Part shown: positions 23,768 through 35,700 of the stretch, in pieces
Layout of the letters: each line of letters opens with the position of its first letter
Numbering within the stretch: the stretch's first letter is position 1
From: Pratylenchus scribneri
Taxonomy: Eukaryota > Nematoda > Chromadorea > Rhabditida > Pratylenchidae
DNA length: 64,000 bases
Assembly (NCBI GenBank): GCA_030063045.1
Contig: JAQSEB010000105.1
Location: 62,001-126,000, forward strand
Direction: 5' to 3'
Translations under genes and position numbers: made by a program
Notes under the pieces: generated by a model
Databases searched by the model: none
Told to the model about the DNA's origin: nothing
The model's input: only the letters and a program-made list of their open reading frames with translations

Positions 23768-26700
23768 TCAAAATTCTGTGAATTTGTCGACGTGCAAATT
23801 TTCATCGCCAACATTCAATTGGAAATCATCATCGTCAACATTCTCCACAAAATGTCGAGTATCATCGGGGCCACTGATTTTTGGGTACAATGCCTCGAGC
23901 AATCGGCATTCAATTGGATTTTTGGCGGATGGGGCCACAGAAAAGCTGATTGGCTGAACCTGGAATTGGACAGAGCACAAAAATGAAAAGGAAAGGAAAG
24001 AATGGAAAATGTTAATTAATTAATTAGTGCACCCCAAAAAGTGGAGGAAAGCAAAAACCACCAACCAAAAATGCAAACAAAACAAAAATAAAAACAATTC
24101 CCCCAAATTTGTTTACCTTTCGCTGATAAATGGCAATCCAATCGACGGAACCAAACCATTTATGGTTTTTGATGTCGGCCACCCCATTCTTCAAATTGCC
24201 AAATCTTTTGGTCAAATCCACTTGCAATAAATTCTTCAACAAATCCTTCAATTCATTGGAGAAATGTGACGGAAATTTGACCTTAAAATTATACAAACGT
24301 TGAAATAATATTTTTGAATGGGTCAAAATTACCTTTCCGGAGACAATTTTCTCATAAATTTGAATGGGTTGATCGGCAAAGAAAGGCGGATAGCCGGCGG
24401 CCATTTCATAGATCAGCACTCCAAGTGCCCACCAATCAACGGCTTTATTATAGCCCTAAAAGGTGAATTCCAATTTGAAATGATTTTGAGGAGCCCACCT
24501 TGCTGAGGATGATCTCCGGTGCCAAATATTCGGGCGTCCCACACAAAGTCCATGTCCTGCCCTTTACCCGTTTGGCAAAACCGAAGTCGGTGATCTTAAA
24601 TGAATGAATGAATGAATAGAAATATTCTAAATCCAATTGGCCAACCTTCAAATAGCCATTGTTGTCGATGAGCAGATTTTCGGGCTTCAAATCCCTGTAG
24701 ATGAGATCCAATGAGTGCAAATACTCAAAGGCGAGCACAATTTGGGCCGCATAAAAGCGGGAATGGGGCTCAGAGAAGCGGCCAATTCGACGCAAATGCG
24801 AGAACATTTCGCCACCCGAAACGAATTCCAGCACCATATACAGGTTGGAATTGTCCTAAAAAAAGAAGAATATTTGGCCATTGATGGGGCATTGGGGGTG
24901 GTTGGTCCATACTTTGAATGAATATTGCATATTGACGAGGAAGGGAAAATCGATGGCCTGTAGGATTCGTTTCTCATTCAACGTGTGCTCAACCTGCTTC
25001 AATTTGACCACTTTTTGCTTATCCAATATTTTCATGGCAAAATATGTGCCCGTTTGTTTGTGCTTCACCAGCATCACCCGTCCAAATGAGCCAGTGCCCA
25101 GGGTTTTAAGCCGGTCAAAATCGTCCAAACACGAATTGTTCTACAAAAAATTGGAAAAATTTTCATAAATTTATTTTGTTTTTATTTTGTGCATCAATGC
25201 TTTTTGTCTTTTTTATTAATTTGTTTTTATTCCATTATTATTTTTGTGCCATTTTTGGTTAATTTACTCCCCCCTCATTTTCCATTCTCACTAATCCGTA
25301 CCACCTACAATTTCGTTTGCTTTTATCAAAAAATGTCCTCCACAATTCAATTCGATTTGGACTTCCCCATCCAAATTCCATTTAGTTAATATAAAATAGA
25401 GGAGGAAAGAGGATTTGTGGACTATTTTTGGAAATATATAATTAGCCATAAAGGATGGATGGACTCATTCATTCCTCACCTGCCAATTCAACATTGTTTT
25501 CAATGAATGGCGAATGCCAAATTTAAGCCAAAATAATTCGGCCTTCAAATTGAATTCGCCGCCGTAACCCCCTCCTCCTGCCATCCAGGCGGCCTCTTTG
25601 AACAATCCGTACACTTTGTCCACAAAACTCTTTCGCTCAATCACCACCGTCAAATTGGCCTTCAATGCTGGCCAAGAAAGGTGGGCTTGCCTTTGTTGGG
25701 GATGATGGCCACCGCAATCCTCGGTGGTTGTGCTACTTTCGGCCCCCGAAGGTGAATCCAATGAGACTGTTTGCCGAACAAGTTGTTTTTGCCTTTCATT
25801 TTGGGTGCCATTCTGTTGATGGGAGAATGCCCAATTCTCAATGTGAATGGACGAGGATTGCCGATGATTTTGTTGTTGTTTTTCTTTGTTATTTTTGGTC
25901 TTTTCCTCTCCTCCATTTTCCATCACTTTTGCCGGTGGTCCATTCAAATTCATAATTTCCCCCCTTTCTCTGATCGGTGTGCCCATTGTCAATCCGCCAC
26001 TTTTTGGTGCCGATGCCAAAATTGGAAATCCAAGTGCCGATTTTTGTGCCTTTTTGGGTGACAATGGGGTGGCCGGCGTTGAACAGGTGGAGGATGCCGT
26101 TGTCTGCGAATCATGGCCAAAACTGCCCCAATAATCGTCAAAATTATTGCTTTTTTGTTGTTTTTGATTTGAATTGGCCGAATAAACCCTTCTCAATGGA
26201 TATGGTGCCTCATTGATGGCAGCATTGGGTGGCATTGGCGGCGATAAACACAATTTTTGGTCGTTGTTGTTCCGCACAAAATAGGCCATTGGAGAGCGAA
26301 AAAGGGGCGAACATTGTTCCTCCTTTTGGCCATCATCCAATTGATGGAATTTATCAACGTTGAAAAGGCCGAAATTGTTGTGCGGTTCTGGGAATTGGCA
26401 ATGATGATTTGGGGAATTGAAAGGCACTTTTGGGCGATTGAACCAATGGGAAGGTGTTGTTGGAGTGTTGGATGGATGCCAATAATGGGCCAATGAATTG
26501 AATTGTTGGCCACAATTTTTGGCCAATCTTTTTTGTTCAAATCCAAAAACATTTTCGTCCATTCCTTCTTCTTCAATTTCGGCATTTGAGGTTGGATGGG
26601 GGCAACGGCAATTCATATTTTTTGATGGTGGAATTTGTGCGGCCAAAAATAGGCTGGCTGATGTGTTTTTTGTGGAGGAGGAAGTGGCCGATGAGACCAT

Positions 26701-29700
26701 CTTTTCAACTTCTTTACAATGATTTTAACAATGTTTTTTATTGGCTAAATATTTTTTATTGAATTGTGTTAAAATATATTTATTCAATATTTCCATTAAA
26801 ATTGGAATGCGGATGTTGGCATTGGCACCAAAAAGGGAGGAAGGAGTGGGTTATTTTTGGACGAAGCCCCATCCCCATTTGCCCATTGGAAAAGGAAATG
26901 GCTGGTTTATTGGCTGTGTCCATCTTTTTTTCCTTTTTAGAATGTCTAAAATTGGAAAGAAAATAGACCGAGAGCGAACGGCGCGGATTGGCCAAATGGG
27001 AGGGGATTTGTAACGGAGTAAATGTCAATAGAGGAAAAAAAGAAACCCCAACCAAATACTAAAAATGAGTCAGCCAAATATAAATATGGGCGACCAATTT
27101 TGTTGGCATCGTTCAAAGGTAAAAGTGGGAAAAATAGAGGGAGGAATAGATTTGGACATTTATTTAAGGGTATTTAATGGGCGGAGTAAACCATAAATTT
27201 GGGGACAAATTGAAGGTAAATTTAAATCAAATAAAAAACTTTTTGAAAAAAAGGGAACTTATACCGTAAATCCTCTATTAGAAGCATATAGGCTTATAAA
27301 TTTCATAGCCTATCCAAATGAGGAAAAAATCAATCAATATTTTTATTTTTTCATCTTAAAAATTCTCAAAATTCCAATATATTAGAGGAGGGGGCCTCAA
27401 ATAGAGGATTTACGGTAATTGAAAAAAAAATGACATTCTTTAGAGTTTATTTTAAAAATTGAGCACAAATTTGATTATTTTGCCGGAAGCAAAATCATTT
27501 AAAAAGTTAAAATTGGGATTTGATTTGATTAAAATTGAATTTTGTTTCCGGTTGAAATCATTTTAAAATTGTAAATAATTACAAAGCAAGATTAATTTAT
27601 TTGTGAATTTTACATTCATTTTGATGGGCGTGGAAATGTTCAAAATAAAGGTGAAAGAAAATTGTGGGAAAAATGTCAAAATAATAAAAATAGCGGAAAT
27701 ATTTAAATGGAATTTTGGCCTTTAATAATCGAAAACAAAATGAGAGGGAAGAGAAGGAGGATTGGCCAATTAATGAGGCCGGCGGCCAATTTTGGATGGC
27801 CATTAAATATGGAAGGCAAAATGTGAAGGAATATTCCTCTAAATTGCGCACATTTTTCCCCTTTTAATATTAAATTGGCATGCGTGTGTTCTTTCCTCTA
27901 CCATAATTTTTTTTATTTTGCTTTTTTTAGTATTTTGGGACTATTTTTAGATAAGGGAAAGATGTGAAAAAGGAAGTAAAATTTTAATGAAAAATTGGCA
28001 AAAATTTTGAAGGGAAAAAATGCTGTTAAATAATGAAGAATGATTTTGTTGAGGGAATTTTTGCACTTTTCAAAAATAATCAAAGCCGACAAGAACAAAT
28101 AAGAATAAGTAAGTCATGCGGCCTAAAATGGTGTGCCTCATTATGTTTGGCCATTTTTGAGTGAAGGGGGGCAACTTCATCAAATCCAAATGGCAATGTG
28201 GTACTTTTTTTTGTTTTTGAGTGGAATTCAATTTGTCCAAAAGTGTGCTGTTCTCTTGATGAAGTTAGCCAAAAGGCACATTCACATTCCACTCCTCAAA
28301 ATGTGTCGAATCCAATTTGCCACAACAAAAGCACAAATTGGACGAATGGGAAGAGGGAATGGGGTGAAATTGTATTTATAGAAAGGAGGTACGGAACATT
28401 GGCCATAGACAAGAAAGGGCAAAGGGGGATATACCTTTAGAGAAAATTAGATGAAATTTGGTTAGAGGGAGGGAATAAATTGGTGAATGAATGAATGAAT
28501 AAAAATGTTGAATTGCTCTTTAATGGCCCCTCCTCCCTCAACTAATTGCCTGTTTTTTTGTTGGGGCCATTTGCCAGCTGATTATGGCCATTTCCCAATT
28601 GGACCATTAAAGGGCGCGCAATAATTGTGAATTGGGGGAACGAAAAAAATGGGGGGGGGGGGGGGGGGGATTGTCTGCCGGTGATTGATAAAAATAGAAA
28701 TAATGAATAGAATAACATTTTGGTTGGGGAAAAGGGCAAAAGGATTAGAGGCGGAAATATAATTCGAAAATAAATTAAATTGAATTAATATTTTCCTTAA
28801 AAAATATGGTGGAGGATATTCTTCCAATGCCAAAATTGGCAAAAGAGAAAAGAAGAAGCATTCCAATGGTGGGTGGATCATCATCATATTGGCCAAACAA
28901 AAATAGAAAATGGAGTGGGGATTGGATGGATTAGATTTATGTGAAGAGGGGAAAGTTTTTGGGGATTAAAGATCACAAAAATTGGATGGCAAATTTCCAA
29001 TTTAGCAAATGAAAAAAAGTGAATTGAAGAATCTTCAATGAAGATTGAGAAAAATATGAACAATTGGTCAAAATCAGTTTGAAATGATGAGAGGGGAATA
29101 TTAAATATATTTAGAAAGTGGCTAGACTGTGTAGCGAAAATTGGGTCTCATGTCAAAATTTTGGGCCTTTAATAAAACGAAATTTATGGCCCGAAATTTG
29201 TGACCATACAAAAATAATAACAAAAATAACAGAGTAAAATTTAGGGCCAAGATTAAAGTTTAAAAAAGGTTCAGAAGATAATTTTTATAACTAGGCCAGA
29301 CTTCGGAACTCAAAGGAAAGAGCTATTAGGCTACAAATTTCGTTTTTTGATAAGTACCGCATAATTCGAGGCCTTTAATTCACTTAACCGACTAAACAAT
29401 GTTGACTTGAAATTTGATGAACGACTGAGTGGAAAAGAATTGAAACTTGAAGGAAATGAAAGTAATCAGGATACTTAAAAAAATTGCAAAAATTCCCGAA
29501 AAAGATTTTTTGCAGAAAATGAAAAGAAGAACCTCATCAAAAAGCCATTTTTGGAAAGCATCGTTGAAAGCAAAAAAAGCGAGGGAAGTAGAGCCCCATC
29601 TTTGGTTTGCCAATATATTGGTTTGGGACGAAGAAAGAAAAGGAAGAAGAAGCTATTTGGCCAAAAAAATGCACAGACATATGGATGGGTAATGTGGGGA

Positions 29701-32700
29701 AAAGAATTGGACAATTGGTGGATGGATGGAAGGAAATAGGGACGAATTTGCAATAAAAAGTTGGAAAGAGGTCGATGAAAAATATGTTTTTGTGTGTTTT
29801 GGCCAGAGAAAAAAGTTTTCATTTCACTATAAAATATACGGCCATTGGCCAATATTTCCAAGGTGTCCGGCGCCTGCTGAGGCTGTCTAGGAAACTATTT
29901 TTGGATTTTCCCGGATGGAAGAAAATTTTGTGTACCAAATTGACTACTTTGCTTTTTCTTTGACTTTATTTTTAAGCATATTTTTTCCTCCTTAAATGGA
30001 ATGATTTTAAGCCTTTTTGCAAAAAAAGCATTATTGCATTAATCATTCATTTATTTTGATTAATTAAGCTAATAAATATAGGCCTTATTTTCTTATTATT
30101 GGGCGAATAATTTGTGGCCTCGTTTCTATGGTTTTTTGCCACTTTTTTGTTGAATTTTTATGTTACCAAAAACACTCTGATAAAAACAAAATTAGTAACT
30201 TTTTTCGGGGATAAATTTGGAACGAATGATGAAGGGAATAAATGCTAAAATTTTGATGGGGAAATTTTAATATTTTCTAATTGATTTTGGATGTTTTTAT
30301 GGCCGAATATTCCTAATAAAATACCGAAAATTCTCTATTAAAAGCCCAAGGACTTAAAAATTTCAGAGGCCATCTAGGTGGGTTTTTATTAGAGAGTGGG
30401 CTACTAATAGAGAATTTATAATAACAAATGGGGGACAAAAATGGACTATGAAAAGTACGGCAAATTGCCAGTCGATGATGTGCCAGCCGCAATTTTCTTG
30501 CTTGGCGCCTCCGGGGCTGTCGCCTTGTATCCTCATTTTTCCTTTGCATTCCGCTTCAAAACATTGCTGGATGGAAATGAAGGTTATTTTTGGATGGCCG
30601 AGACAGACGATGGATGCGGACTAATAAAAGTGCAGAGGAACCCGGGGAGAATTGTAAAGGGAATTGTGCCGACTTTTCCAGCAGAGAGGGGACAACAGAA
30701 GCAGTTGATGAAGGCACGAAAATGGGGGGAATTGGGGATGGATGTAACAAGTCTGGATGGATGGATGGATAAAATTGGGATAAAATTGGATGAAGCCTTG
30801 GAATTTTGGGTTGAAAAAGTCGACAAATGAACTAAAAAATGAAGGGCCAAAATTGATTCGAGGTGGCTTAAAAAAGCACAACAGTTGTTCAATGAGAAAT
30901 TCACAAATAAAAATAAGAAATAAATTAGCCGGAAAAATTTATCAAAAATTATTGAAAAAGCAAAGAGAGGGAGGAAATGAATGACCCTGTAGGTCAATTC
31001 ACAATTAATATTTATATGTATGATTGTGCATTTTTGTGTTAAATTAATTTGATTTGATTTTGTCGCAAAATTTGCGTGCACATTTTAAAATTTGTTGACG
31101 AATGTAAAATAAAATAAAAGGAAATGATTCCGTTCATGAATGAATGCAATATTTTGAATGAGAATTTCCAAGAAATTTGGCAATTACATAGGTAAATTGA
31201 ATTTGTATTTTTATTGGGGAATATTAAAAGGTAGCATAGACTTTATAGCAGATATATACTTGCCATGCATTTTAGTTTTTCGTAATGAAATTTAAATATT
31301 TGATTGCGTAAAAAGCCAAATGAATTGCGGTTTGTGGGGGCGAATTTGATGCAAATTATTTTAAAAGTTATTTTAAATTATTCACGGAAATTGCTCCATT
31401 ATAAAAGGTACGAAACGAAAATATGAAAAAATTAAAAATACACAATAATTTAAAGAAGGGTTGGGCCTTGGGGCGAGTTCGACTAATAATTTTTTAGCTA
31501 GCAAATGAATTGCTTCCTGAAAATTTTTTACCATACGTAATAGGACCGAGTCAGTTTCAATTGATAGGCTAGCTTCTAAGGTTCTATGGTTATTGCAAAC
31601 TTAAATTGAATTAATGCTCTCAAGAAGTAATTTCCATTTCAAAAACTTTAGACTCATAATAGAACTTTTGAAGCTGGCCCTATCATTTGGAACTCGGTCC
31701 TATAACGTACGGTAGAAAAATTTTCAGGAAGCATCCTTCTGCTAGCTAAAATGTTATTCACATTTGCCCGCGGGCAAAAATCATTTTTAAGGAAATGGCG
31801 AGAAAATGGAAAGATATTTTATACTTATTAAGACGAAACAAAAACTGAAAAAGTTAGAAAAGATCGGCGACTGTCTAATCTATTAATGTCAAAAAATAAT
31901 GAATTCCCAATTCCCATGCCCACGTTGCTGAAATGAACTGTGTTCCCTCTTCCCTTATATCATTCCTTTCCCAATTGCCGCCAATTCAATCCTCCTCCCA
32001 GCCTTAATATATTTATCATTGATAAGAAAATTTTTGCTGCGCGAAAACCTCCTTTTAGTTATATTTGCGATTTGGAGTAATCTTTAATAATGTGGAAAGG
32101 AATTCTCATTGGACGATTTTTGATTGTTCCCCGCCAGCCACCGCAGATGGAAAAGTCCATCCAAATTTGGGGGTTCCGCCGATGCTCTTCTCGCGTCACA
32201 TTTCGTTGACAGGGAAATTTAGTGGCGGCGTTGATCTAAATTAAGCAGCCATTCCCAGTCCAAAGTATAGCAAAAATGCATTTTGGGTTGGATGAAGTGG
32301 AAAAAATGGTCGGCGAAACGTGTGATGATATGGGAAATTGGGCAAGGCGGACATGAATTTGGCATTTTTGGAGATTTAATAGTACCGTATTTCCTCTATT
32401 ATTGTTCTAATAATAGCCCCTTTTAGAACGAAAAAAGAGTAAAAATGAATTTTTTTTGCCCTCTTTGGAGAGGCTTTGATAAATAGTAGCCCTGGGGTCA
32501 TTAATAGAGGAAATGCGATAATTATTTCCAAATAATGAGTAATAATTGGCAAATAAACTAATTGGATTGAATCAAAAGTCTTTGAGGAAAATGGATCAAT
32601 TGAGAGGAAAACAAGCTTTATTATTGGCCAATTCGGAGCTGAATGAGGATTGTGGATGGGGAATCGGCGGCTGTCAATAACAAAAATAACAATCGATTTT

Positions 32701-35700
32701 GGGAAGAATTGGGTGGTTGGAGGAGTGGACAATTGTATGAGAATGGGGAAGGAAAAAATGGTCAGCTGCGAGGATTGGGAATGGAATTGGGGAAAGGCCA
32801 AAAACACAAAATATTGGGGATTTTAGGGAAAATATTCGGAAAAAATGATGAAACTGGTGGAATTGAAGGGGAATTTTCTAAAAATGGGTGAGCTGAAACC
32901 GTCCTTCAGCTGAACAGATTTTTCATTCGTATTTTGATTTTAGGTTTTGGATCTTTCAGTTCATATTCCTCGCCATTCATTATTATTTTTTTCTTTTCAC
33001 TTTTCAGCAACAATTGATAATGTCTGGTTTGATGCGCGCAATTTTTGAAGAATAAATTTATATTTCATCGTCTGTCCATTTTCTATCGCCTCATTTTATA
33101 GACACTCCATAAATGGGTTGCCTATCAATTTTCGCGCACATTTGGGTTTTTGGTGGATGCCTGTGTCCGCCCCTCTCCAAAACCCATTCCCATACTCTTT
33201 CCCAATATATTTCATTGAAAGGTTGGAGACAATTTTGTGGGAAGGGAATTTTGGGCGGGTTCCCCAACCATTAAAGAAGCATTTTCTGCGCATTTTTATT
33301 AGCAAAAAATGAGTAGAAATAGCAAATTGTTTTGGGTTTTTGGCTTTGATCGATCATTTGGAGACGACGATTTACCCCATCAAAAATTGGAGAAGACTGA
33401 ATTTGGTTGGGGGAATATGGAGCTGCGCGGAAGTGGAAAAAAGCAAATTAGATAGAGGGAAATTGGGCGGCGGAAAAACTATTTTTGGAAGTTTTTGATA
33501 AAATGGAGGCGGTGGGCGAAGTGAAACAGGAATTTGGGTGGTGGAATTGCGCACAACACAAAAACACAGTGTGATTGGGGGACGAAATTGGGGAATGGGA
33601 GGTAGAATTGTGGGAAAATACAAAATATATTTAAATATATTATTTATAAATTCCCAAAATTAACGAAGTTTTACCTTTGAATTTATTTTAAATTCATTTA
33701 TTAATCACAATTAAACATTGACGATGATTTTTTCTATTATTTTCCCATTTTTCTTTTTAAAATATGACGTGAACATATTCTATCCATTATTTGTTATTAT
33801 TCGGCAATGGAACAATAAAAAAAGTGATGTCATTGGGTCAACCTCAACTTAACCCATTTTCCTCCCACTTTAAATGCATGAAAGAATTCCTAATTTGAAG
33901 ATGACTAACATTTTTTAAAACTCAAAAGGAAACGGTTAAATTTATTCATTTTAACCCAAATAAATTAATTTAATAAAGGCATTGATGCACAAAATAATAA
34001 ACCAAAAAATGGCCCACCGATGCTGGATTGTCCCATTTCTGCTTGAAATCATCCTTGGCCTTGTCCAAAAATTCTTTGACTGAAAATTGGGAAAGGAAAA
34101 TTAGAAAATGAATTTTTATACATTTTTTTAAAATTTAATCCTATTATTATTACGGTACTAATGGAGTTTGGAAGGATGGAAGGAAAAAAAGATGCTGGGA
34201 GGCGACTCAACTTGTCAATCAAAATGTCAATCGGTTATTTCCCACCAAAAGGCACAAATTTATTCACAAGGATAAAATTGACGAAAAAGCTACTAAAATT
34301 ATAGAAAAGAAGATAACGTGACTAAATTGTCTTCGCCAAATATAGCCAAAATTTTTAACATAGTAAAATTACGTAATTCTTCCATTTGTAATGTTTATTT
34401 TTTGAGAAATAATAATAATGATTAAAAATTAGCAATTTATAAGACCAAAGGATATTTCCCTTTCCCTCTACCGTCTACCAGTGATTGGTGGCACTTTGAT
34501 TGAAAGGATTGAGTCGCCTTCCAGCATTCTTTTCCTTTCCATCCTCCCAATCCCAACTCCATTGCGGTACCATTACAGTACGCTATAATTAGGCGACGGC
34601 TTAACTGGGCGACAGCGCTTGTAGCTCATTGAGGACGAAACTAATATAGATTATTTTGTTTTGATGTTAAATATGTTAAATTAAAGAGCTCACTGCAGAC
34701 TATCTCTAATATAAGATTTATTTGGTTTGGTTCAGAATTATCATGCAGAGTTGTACTTAAAAAACCATTAAATAAATTAGCAAATTTTACATGTTTCTTA
34801 AGTACAATTTCAGCTAATTCTGAACCAAACCAAATAAATATTATATTAATCGATAGCCAGCAATGAGCTCTTTAATTTGACATCAAAATCATCTATATCA
34901 GTTTCGTCCTTAATGAGCTACAAGCGGCTCCGCCCAGTTTAATGTGTCCCTACCATTATTTCTAGTAGATTTAGCAGTAGAAAGTATTTTAATTTTTAAT
35001 ATTATTAAATAATTATTTATGATGAGTTGCAAAAAAATTATTTTAAATTTTCCTTTTATTTTGAATTTTATTTTTTAAAAAATGATTCCATTGATCACGC
35101 GTCTTTAATTTTAATTAAATTGTCTGCGGCAGAATTAATCCCCTCTAAATCCAGTGCGCGAATGATTTAAAATTTCCTAAAAAAAAACTTCTCGGCATAC
35201 AAAAAGGCGCTTCGGCCGTTGGATTTCGATGGAGTGGAGGGCCATTCTCCTCCTCATCCTCTTCATCTTCATCGGCCTCTTCCCCCGTTCGACTGACTAA
35301 ACACAATTCTTCCTCATCATCCTCCAATTCATCCTCTTCGTCAATTTCCACTTCATCTTCGCCAATTGGCCGAATATTTTCGCCATCATCCGTGGAAGAG
35401 GACGAAGAAATGGAAGTCAATTTTTTCTTTGGCGAAGGTTTCGTTTTGGCCAACATTCCGAAGGCCGATTCTTCGGCTGGATCCATGGAGCCGACGGCGG
35501 AATCGGCCAAAGAAGAGGAGCCAATTGAATGGGAAGCGAACAAAATGGCACCGGATGAAGAGGAGGAGGAATCAATTGAAATGTTGGCAGTCAATTGGAT
35601 GATGGATTTTGGCTGTTGTTCGTCGGATGGAATGATGGCGGCGGATTTATTGGGCGAAGATGTTTTTGAATCGTTGGATTGGACAAGAAGAACCATTTAC

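Larger units (their letters stand above)
26701..34017. other. Large kin-1 intron, no convincing exon
   Basis: About 7.3 kb without a gene I can support. It holds three related MITE-like elements, a foldback at 31481-31758, a 19-G tract and TGAATGAATGAATG microsatellites. Many 60-160-codon ORFs on both strands look like chance frames in AT-rich DNA. It probably also contains the promoter for the exon starting at 26700. Confidence 0.55.

Noticed and set aside
32376..32807. 143-codon minus ORF overlapping the MITE copy C
   Set aside because: Part of it lies in the repeat and the composition is that of a shadow; no splice phase to kin-1 could be shown.
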